Positions 58,502-64,000 of a DNA stretch of 64,000 bases are shown in pieces. The number at the start of each line of letters is the position of its first letter. The first letter of the stretch is position 1. The notes beneath the pieces are model-generated. The model saw only the letters and a program-made list of their open reading frames with translations, made no database searches and was not told the DNA's origin. This DNA comes from Falsiroseomonas sp050563545 (lineage in GTDB: Bacteria > Pseudomonadota > Alphaproteobacteria > Acetobacterales > Acetobacteraceae): the NCBI RefSeq assembly GCF_050563545.1, contig NZ_JBNXUM010000002.1:248001-312000 (forward strand), written 5' to 3'. The translations under genes were made by a program, and so were the position numbers.

Positions 58502-59815
58502 CTAAAGCTTCCTCTTGTCCACGACACGACGCGCCTTGCCGAGGCTGCGCTCGATCGCGCCGGGATCGCGCACCTCGATCGCGGCACTCACGCCGATCAT
58601 CGCCTTGACGTGGTGCGAGAGCGTCCTCGCCGCCGCCGCGCGCTCGGCCTCGCTCGCGCCGGGCTCGCACTCCACGGCGATGGTCATGGCATCCATCGGG
58701 CCTTCGCGCGTGAGGATCAGCTGGTAGTGCGGCGCCAGGTTCGGGACGCGCAGGATCTGCTCCTCCACCTGGCTCGGGAAGACGTTGACGCCGCGCAGGA
58801 TGATCATGTCGTCGCTGCGGCCGGTGATCTTCTGCATCCGCCGCATCGCCGGCCGCGCGGTGCCGGGCAGCAGCCGCGTCAGGTCCCGCGTGCGGTAGCG
58901 GATGATCGGCATCGCCTCCTTGGTCAGGCTCGTGAAGACCAGCTCGCCGGGCTCGCCTTCCGGCACGGGCTCGCCGGTCGCGGGGTCGATGACCTCGGGG
59001 TAGAAATGGTCCTCCCAGATATGCGGGCCGTCCTTGGTCTCGACGCACTCATTGGCGACGCCGGGGCCGATCACCTCGGACAGGCCGTAGATGTCGACGG
59101 CGTGGATGTCGAAGGCCTCCTCGATCTGCGCGCGCATCGCCTCGGTCCAGGGCTCGGCGCCGAAGATGCCGATGCGAAGGCTGGTGGAACGCGGGTCGAT
59201 GCCCTGCTTCCGGAACTCGTCGAGCAGGGCGAGCATGTAGCTCGGCGTCACCATGATGATCTCGGGCCTGAAGTCGGTGATGAGCTGGACCTGGCGTTCC
59301 GACATGCCGCCCGACATCGGGATGACGGTGCAGCCCAGCGCCTCCGCCCCGTAATGCGCGCCGAGGCCGCCGGTGAAGAGGCCGTAGCCATAGGCGACAT
59401 GCACCATCATCCCGGGCCGGCCGCCGGAGGCGCGGATCGACCGCGCGACGACCGCGGCCCAGGTCTCGATGTCCTTCCTCGTGTAGCCCACGACGGTCGG
59501 CTTGCCCGTGGTGCCCGACGACGCATGGATGCGGGCCACCTTCTCGCGCGGCACGGCGAACATGCCGAAGGGATAGTTGTCGCGAAGATCCGCCTTGGTC
59601 GTGAAGGGGAACTTCGCGAGGTCCGGCAGGTCGCGGAAATCGAGCGGCGTGAGGCCGGCGGCGTCGAAGGCGCGGCGGTAATGCGGGACCTTGGCATAGG
59701 CATGCGCCAGCGTCTCGGCCAGCCGCTCGCGCTGCAGCGCCCGCAGCTGCGGCAGGGACAGGCGCTCGGCGTCGTCGAGCAGATCGGCCGGCGGCGGGTC
59801 GCCGAGGCGGGTCAT
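58502..59815 (-). CDS. paaK: Phenylacetate-CoA ligase
   Basis: A 437-residue AMP-forming acyl-CoA ligase that activates phenylacetate, the first step of the aerobic paa pathway. The AMP-binding signature is HASSGTTGKPTVVGYT. Also present are GIFGAEPWTE, DIYGLSEVIGPGVANEC, the A8-type RTRDLTRLLPG and the C-terminal LRGVNVFPSQVEEQIL; these match PaaK closely. The start ATG 59815 overlaps the paaI stop (ATGA). Length is normal. It is the last gene of the paaG-paaI-paaK operon. Confidence 0.95.
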   Translation of the reverse strand: MTRLGDPPPADLLDDAERLSLPQLRALQRERLAETLAHAYAKVPHYRRAFDAAGLTPLDFRDLPDLAKFPFTTKADLRDNYPFGMFAVPREKVARIHASSGTTGKPTVVGYTRKDIETWAAVVARSIRASGGRPGMMVHVAYGYGLFTGGLGAHYGAEALGCTVIPMSGGMSERQVQLITDFRPEIIMVTPSYMLALLDEFRKQGIDPRSTSLRIGIFGAEPWTEAMRAQIEEAFDIHAVDIYGLSEVIGPGVANECVETKDGPHIWEDHFYPEVIDPATGEPVPEGEPGELVFTSLTKEAMPIIRYRTRDLTRLLPGTARPAMRRMQKITGRSDDMIILRGVNVFPSQVEEQILRVPNLAPHYQLILTREGPMDAMTIAVECEPGASEAERAAAARTLSHHVKAMIGVSAAIEVRDPGAIERSLGKARRVVDKRKL

Positions 59816-60243
59816 GGCGTGACCTCCACGAGATGGCCTTCGATGGTCCGCGACAGGCCGCGGAACACGGCGACGACGCGGCCTTCCTGGTCGAGGACGG
59901 TGACGTCGGTGATGCCGCTGCGGCCGGCGGATTGCGTCTGCACCGCGCGCGCGGTCAGCCTGTCGTGCAGCCGCGCGGGACGGAGATAGGTGATCGTGTT
60001 GGACTGCGCGACGGCGCGCCGGTTGAAGCTGTTGCAGGCGAAGGCGAAGGCGGAGTCCGCGAGGGCGAAGATGAAGCCGCCATGCGCGATGCCATGCCCG
60101 TTCACCATGCGCTGCTCGATTGTCATGGTCAGCTCGGCCTCGCCCGGCGCGACGCGCGCGATCCTCATGCCGAGCCCGGCGGAGGCGTGGTCGTCGGCCC
60201 ACATCGCCTCCGCGCAGGCCTCGGCCAGGGCTTGCGGTGTCAT
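59812..60243 (-). CDS. paaI: PaaI-type hotdog thioesterase
   Basis: A 143-residue hotdog-fold acyl-CoA thioesterase. The family pattern reads MRIARVAPGEAELTMTIEQR, then MVNGHGIAHGGFIFALADSA with the active-site region (HGGFIFALAD), and the typical FACNS. PaaI releases phenylacetyl-CoA-type dead-end intermediates in the paa pathway. It overlaps both neighbours: the paaG stop (ATGA, 60240-60243) and the paaK start, so the three genes are translationally coupled. Confidence 0.95.
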   Translation of the reverse strand: MTPQALAEACAEAMWADDHASAGLGMRIARVAPGEAELTMTIEQRMVNGHGIAHGGFIFALADSAFAFACNSFNRRAVAQSNTITYLRPARLHDRLTARAVQTQSAGRSGITDVTVLDQEGRVVAVFRGLSRTIEGHLVEVTP

Positions 60244-61031
60244 TCCGGCGCGCCCTCGAAGCGCGGCGCGCGCTTCTGCGCGAAGGCGTTCACGCCCTCG
60301 GCGTAGTCATGGCTGCGGCCGAGCTGGAGCTGCACCTTCGCCTCGAGATCGAGCTGCGCGTCGAGCGAATTGCCCTCCGACGCATCGAGGATCCGCTTCG
60401 TCTCCGCCAACGCCTTCGCCGGCAGCCGCGCGAGGCGCGCGCACAGCGCCTCCGCCTCCTCCATCAGCTTGTCCTCGGGCACCGCGCGCCACACCGCCCC
60501 CATCGCCGCGGCTTCGCTGCCGGTGATGGTATCCCCGAGCATCGCCAAGGCTCGCGCCCGCGCCGGCCCCACCAGCCGCGGCAGCGTCCAGGTCGCCCCG
60601 GAATCCGGCACCAAGCCGATCTTGATGAACGCCTGCGAGAACTTCGCGGTCTCTGCCGCCAGGGTGATGTCGCACGCGAACGCCACCGACGCGCCCGCGC
60701 CCGCGGCCACGCCATGTACCGCGCAAACCACCGGCTTCGGCAGCGCTCGGATCGCGCGGATCAACCTGTTCCACCCGCGCTCGATCACGCCCGCCAGGTC
60801 CGCCTCCGGCCCCGTCAGCCCCGGCTCCGCCAGGTCCTGCCCCGCGCAGAACCCCCGCCCCGCGCCGGTCAGCAGCACCGCGCGGCAGGCCGGATCGAAG
60901 GCCGCTTCCTCCAGCGCCTTGAACAGCGCCTGGTGCAGGCCGGCATCGAAGGCGTTCAGCTTCTGCGGCCGGTTCAGCGTCAGCTTCCGGTAGCCTGGCC
61001 TCGGCTCGACCAGCAGCGGCGATTCGGACAT
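60240..61031 (-). CDS. paaG: Enoyl-CoA hydratase/isomerase of the paa pathway
   Basis: A 263-residue crotonase-fold enzyme. The start ATG 61031 is preferred because GGGGAGG lies six bases upstream; the ATG at 61037 directly abuts that site. Signatures include YRKLTLNRPQKLNAFDAGLH, GRGFCAGQDLAEPGLTG, the GWNRLIRAIRALPKPVVCAV and HGVAAGAGASVAFACDITLA with the oxyanion-hole Ala/Gly pair. PaaG isomerises the ring-1,2-epoxyphenylacetyl-CoA to the oxepin. It is the first gene of the paaG-paaI-paaK operon and is divergent from paaN. Confidence 0.9.
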   Translation of the reverse strand: MSESPLLVEPRPGYRKLTLNRPQKLNAFDAGLHQALFKALEEAAFDPACRAVLLTGAGRGFCAGQDLAEPGLTGPEADLAGVIERGWNRLIRAIRALPKPVVCAVHGVAAGAGASVAFACDITLAAETAKFSQAFIKIGLVPDSGATWTLPRLVGPARARALAMLGDTITGSEAAAMGAVWRAVPEDKLMEEAEALCARLARLPAKALAETKRILDASEGNSLDAQLDLEAKVQLQLGRSHDYAEGVNAFAQKRAPRFEGAPE

Positions 61032-61069
61032 CCGCATCCTCCCCTCGAACTGGTATACGATTTTCGTGT

Positions 61070-61091
61070 ATTGACTGAGCGTTCAGTCAAT
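61070..61091. promoter_or_regulatory. Palindromic operator in the paaG-paaN divergent promoter
   Basis: ATTGACTGA (61070-61078) and TCAGTCAAT (61083-61091) are perfect inverted arms around the centre GCGT, a 22-base site of the type bound by TetR dimers. It covers TTGACT (61071-61076), which with TATTCT (61093-61098) at 16-base spacing makes a plausible sigma-70 promoter for paaN. Repression by the TetR regulator at 57692-58336 is proposed, not proven. Confidence 0.65.
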
Positions 61092-61139
61092 CTATTCTCG
61101 CGCCCAGCACCGCGTCAACGGCGGAAGAGGGAGGAGGCG

Positions 61140-62795
61140 ATGGGCGCAGACGCTCTCTCGACCAGGCACCAGGCAATCCTCGACCAGGCCGTCGCCGCCG
61201 CGCGCAGCCGCATCTTCTTCTCGGCCTACCCCGAGACGCCGTCCGGCAAGATCTACGGCGAGACGGCCAAGGCCGAAGGCGAGGCCGCGTTCCAGGCGCT
61301 GCTCGACAAGCCCTTCGAGCCCGGCCCCAACCAGGTCGGCGCCGAGACCTCGCCCTGGGGCCCGTCGCTCGGCATCACCTATCCCGCGCTCGACGTCGCG
61401 GCGCTCGTCGCCCGTGCCGAGGCCGCGCAGCCCGCCTGGGAAGCGACGCCCGCATCGCACCGCGCCGGCATCTGCCTCGAGATCCTGTATCGCCTCAACC
61501 GCCAGAGTTTCCTCATGGCGCAGGCCGTGATGCACACCACCGGCCAGGGCTGGGCCATGGCCTTCCAGGCCGGCGGCCCGCATGCGCAGGACCGCGGGCT
61601 CGAAGCCGTCGCCTACGCCATGGAGGAACTGTCGAAGATCCCCGGCGAGGTCACCTGGTCCAAGCCGATGGGCAAGGAGACGCTGACAATCCGCAAGACC
61701 TTCCGGGCTGTCCCCCGCGGCATCGGTCTGGTCGTGGGTTGCGCGACATTCCCGACCTGGAACGGCTATCCCGGGATCTTCGCGAGCCTCGCCACCGGCA
61801 ACGCGGTGATCGTGAAGCCGCATCCCGCGGCGATCCTGCCGCTTGCGATCACCGTCCGCATCGCGCGCGAGGTGCTGACGGAAGCAGGGCTTCCTGCCGA
61901 CATCGTCCAGCTCGCCCCCGACACGGCGCAGCAGCCGCTCGCGGCCGAGCTCGCGGCGCATCCCGCCATCGGCATCGTGGACTTCACGGGCGGCCCCGCC
62001 TTCGGGAACTGGCTCCGCGAGCACATTGGCGGCCGCAAGCCGCTGCACACGGAGGAAGCGGGGATCAACCCCGTCGTGCTGCATTCGACCGACGACTTCG
62101 CCGGGCTCTGCCGCAACCTCGCCTTCTCGCTCGCCCTCTACAGCGGACAAATGTGCACAGCGCCACAGAACATCTTCGTGCCGAGGGCCGGCATCGCGAC
62201 CAACGAGGGCCACAAATCCTACGAGCAGGTCGGCGCCGGGCTCGCCGCAGCGCTCGACGCGCTGCTGGCGGATCCCGCGCGCGCCGTCGGCATCGCCGGC
62301 GCCATCCAGAACCCCGCCACGCTCGAGCGCATCGCGGCCGCGCGGCGGCTCGGCGAGGTCATCCGGGACTCCGCGCCGATCCCCGGCCAGGACGCGGCGC
62401 GTACCGCGACGCCGCTGCTGGTGGCGACCGACAGCGATGCCGGCGCAGCCTGGGGCGAGGAGCGCTTCGGCCCCATCGCCTTCCTCATCGCCTGCCCCGA
62501 CGCGGAGCAGGCGCTGAGCATGGCCGCGAGCTCCACCCGCGCCCGTGGTGCCATCACCGCGCTGGTCCACAGCACCGACGACGCGTTCCTGGCGACGGCC
62601 GAGCACGAATTCGCCCGCGCCGGCGTGGCGCTGAGCGAGAACCTGACCGGCGGGCTCTTCGTCAACCAGTCCGCCGCCTTCAGCGACTACCACGTCTCCG
62701 GCGCCAACCCTTCGGGCACGTCCTGCCTGACGGATGCCGCCTATGTCGCCAACCGCTTCGTCATTGCCATGGCGCGCCGGCCCGTCGCGGCCTAG
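61140..62795 (+). CDS. paaN: PaaN-type aldehyde dehydrogenase
   Basis: A 551-residue aldehyde dehydrogenase homologous to the PaaN phenylacetate-degradation protein. ATG at 61140 has GGGAGGAGG upstream. The N-terminal TRHQAILDQAVAAARSRIFF is characteristic. Also present are FRAVPRGIGLVVGCATFPTW, the NAD-binding VIVKPHPAAILPLA and the catalytic Cys339 in YSGQMCTAPQNI. This protein has only the ALDH domain, lacking the hydratase part of the bifunctional PaaZ. It would oxidise the ring-opened semialdehyde. It is divergent from paaG with an operator between them. Confidence 0.88.
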   Translation: MGADALSTRHQAILDQAVAAARSRIFFSAYPETPSGKIYGETAKAEGEAAFQALLDKPFEPGPNQVGAETSPWGPSLGITYPALDVAALVARAEAAQPAWEATPASHRAGICLEILYRLNRQSFLMAQAVMHTTGQGWAMAFQAGGPHAQDRGLEAVAYAMEELSKIPGEVTWSKPMGKETLTIRKTFRAVPRGIGLVVGCATFPTWNGYPGIFASLATGNAVIVKPHPAAILPLAITVRIAREVLTEAGLPADIVQLAPDTAQQPLAAELAAHPAIGIVDFTGGPAFGNWLREHIGGRKPLHTEEAGINPVVLHSTDDFAGLCRNLAFSLALYSGQMCTAPQNIFVPRAGIATNEGHKSYEQVGAGLAAALDALLADPARAVGIAGAIQNPATLERIAAARRLGEVIRDSAPIPGQDAARTATPLLVATDSDAGAAWGEERFGPIAFLIACPDAEQALSMAASSTRARGAITALVHSTDDAFLATAEHEFARAGVALSENLTGGLFVNQSAAFSDYHVSGANPSGTSCLTDAAYVANRFVIAMARRPVAA

Positions 62796-62831
62796 CCTGA
62801 CCGCAACGAACACACAGGGAGGACTAGACGA

Positions 62832-63998
62832 ATGAGTCTCGGTTCGATGCTCCGGCGCGGCGTGCTCGCGCTCGGCGCCGCGGCGGCGTTGGCACTGCCG
62901 GCCTTTGCGCAGCAGGGCCAGCCGATCCGCATCGGCGCCGTGCTGTCGGTGACGGGCCCCGCAAGCTTCCTCGGCGACCCCGAAGACAAGACGCTCCGGC
63001 TCTATGTCAATCGCATCAACGCCGCCGGCGGCGTGAACGGGCGGCCGATCCAGCTCATCGTCTATGACGACGGCGGCGACGCCAACCGTGCCCGCACCTT
63101 CGCGACCCGCCTGGTGGAGGACGACCGCGTTGTCGCCATGGTCGGCGGCACGACGACCGGCACGACGATGGCGATGCGCCCGGTCTTTGAGGAAGCGCGT
63201 ATCCCCTTCATCAGCCTCGCGGGCGGCATCGAGATCGTGGACCCCGTCTCGCCCTACACCTTCAAGACGCCGCACACCGACCGCATGGCCTGCGAGAAGA
63301 TCTTCGCCGACCTGCGCGCGCGCGGCCTGACGCGCGTGGCGCTGATCTCCGGTACCGACGGCTTCGGCCAGTCCATGCGCACGCAGTGCCAGCGCGTCGC
63401 GCAGGCCGCTGGGATCACGCTGGTGGCGGACGAGCAGTATGGCCCGCGTGATTCCGACATGACCCCGCAGCTCACGCGCATCCGCAACACCCAGGGCGTC
63501 GAGGCCGTGGTGAATCCCGGCTTCGGCCAGGGCCCGGCGATCGTGACGCGCAACTACGCGCAGCTCGGCATCCGGCTGCCACTCTATCAGTCGCATGGGG
63601 TTGCCAGCGCGGAGTTCATCAACCTCGCGACCCCCGCGGCCGCAGAGGGCGTGCGGCTTCCCGCCGCCGCGCTGCTGGTCGCCGAGCAGCTCCCGCAGAA
63701 CGACCCGCAGCGCCAGGTGCTGGTGGACTACAAGACGGCGTTCGAGCGCGAGACGGGGCAGCCCGTCAGCACCTTTGGCGGGCATGCCTATGACGGGCTG
63801 ATGATCCTGGTGGACGCAATCAAGCGCGCCAACGGCACGGACGGCACGCGGCTGCGCGATGCGATCCGGCAGACCCGCGGCTTCGTCGGCACCGGGGGCG
63901 TCGTGAACATGAGCGCGACCGACCACATGGGTCTCGATCTCAGTGCGTTCCGGATGGTGGAGATCCGGAACGGGCAGTTCGTGCTGATCGGGAATTGA
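62832..63998 (+). CDS. Branched-chain amino acid-type ABC binding protein (LivJ family), probable aromatic solute
   Basis: A 388-residue periplasmic binding protein. The signal peptide (residues 1-26, ending ALPAFAQQ) is followed by IRIGAVLSVTGPASFLGDPE, then RLYVNRINAAGGVNGRPIQL, LVEDDRVVAMVGGTTTGTTM and RVALISGTDGFGQSMRTQCQ, and AYDGLMILVDAIKR, typical of type I binding proteins of the HAAT family. A Shine-Dalgarno GGGAGGA lies seven bases before ATG 62832. It follows paaN after 36 bases, so an aromatic acid such as phenylacetate is a reasonable ligand. The permease and ATPase genes, if clustered, are beyond the right edge. Confidence 0.9.
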   Translation: MSLGSMLRRGVLALGAAAALALPAFAQQGQPIRIGAVLSVTGPASFLGDPEDKTLRLYVNRINAAGGVNGRPIQLIVYDDGGDANRARTFATRLVEDDRVVAMVGGTTTGTTMAMRPVFEEARIPFISLAGGIEIVDPVSPYTFKTPHTDRMACEKIFADLRARGLTRVALISGTDGFGQSMRTQCQRVAQAAGITLVADEQYGPRDSDMTPQLTRIRNTQGVEAVVNPGFGQGPAIVTRNYAQLGIRLPLYQSHGVASAEFINLATPAAAEGVRLPAAALLVAEQLPQNDPQRQVLVDYKTAFERETGQPVSTFGGHAYDGLMILVDAIKRANGTDGTRLRDAIRQTRGFVGTGGVVNMSATDHMGLDLSAFRMVEIRNGQFVLIGN

Positions 63999-64000
63999 AC

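Noticed and set aside
1..64000. CRISPR arrays, tRNA and rRNA genes
   Set aside because: No regularly spaced repeats, clover-leaf-type sequences or rRNA-like conserved stretches were seen by eye; a dedicated tRNA or rRNA scan was not possible.

Overview
The window is GC-rich (about 70% by eye) and coding-dense. Its gene content points to an alphaproteobacterium, probably a Rhodospirillales/Acetobacteraceae-like soil or water organism. The evidence is two HWE-family histidine kinases, a LOV-domain hybrid kinase, an EcfG-like sigma factor, a PhnA-like membrane protein, a thrC-M16 peptidase pair and an ExoF/Wza-like exporter. This placement is inference; there is no rRNA or other marker gene. No tRNA, rRNA or CRISPR array was recognised.

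Region 1 (1-13.1 kb) is an exopolysaccharide cluster. A minus-strand operon runs from 7215 to the left edge: sugar nucleotidyltransferase, DegT aminotransferase, initiating phosphoglycosyltransferase, LegB-like 4,6-dehydratase, Wza/ExoF-type exporter, P-loop kinase-like protein and a truncated Wzx-like flippase. A divergent plus-strand operon (7498-13131) carries the Wzy/ligase-type protein, a Wzc-like co-polymerase, a secreted protein and a GT4 glycosyltransferase. Together they cover sugar precursor synthesis, lipid-linked assembly, flipping, polymerisation and export. A LuxR-type regulator with a degenerate receiver (13.4-14.1 kb, AT-richer) borders the cluster.

Region 2 (14.1-16 kb) is a mobile-element graveyard with IS256-family and IS3-family transposase remnants. 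Region 3 (16-26.3 kb) looks like a stress and light signalling island: cold-shock protein, small conserved proteins, LOV hybrid histidine kinase, CheB-CheR-PAS-HWE kinase, ECF sigma factor, small conserved and membrane proteins, fatty acid desaturase, DUF2382 protein and PhnA-like membrane protein. Region 4 (26.4-28.8 kb) has LysR and OsmC genes, then remnants of a cation/proton antiporter and a serine recombinase.

Region 5 (28.8-41.8 kb) is mostly chromosomal: thrC, an M16 peptidase, pmbA, a peptide-type ABC binding protein, a series of secreted or cell-envelope proteins (Tim44-like, DUF2092, glycine-rich, beta-helix), an orphan RES-domain protein and a TctC/Bug binding protein. Region 6 (41.9-54.3 kb) holds a DUF924-peroxiredoxin fusion, a benzoylformate decarboxylase, a large RTX/cadherin-like protein, a binding protein preceded by a NikR-box-like sequence, nikR, an HWE kinase, a DUF2231 membrane protein and a PQQ-type sugar dehydrogenase.

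Region 7 (54.6-56.9 kb) is an AT-rich island with a membrane-anchored ankyrin-like protein and an AbrB/MazE-like antitoxin. Region 8 (57-64 kb) is a phenylacetate catabolism locus: DOPA-dioxygenase-like protein, TetR regulator, paaK-paaI-paaG, then divergently paaN and a branched-chain-type binding protein. A near-perfect palindrome lies in the divergent promoter. The multicomponent epoxidase genes (paaABCDE) are not in the window.
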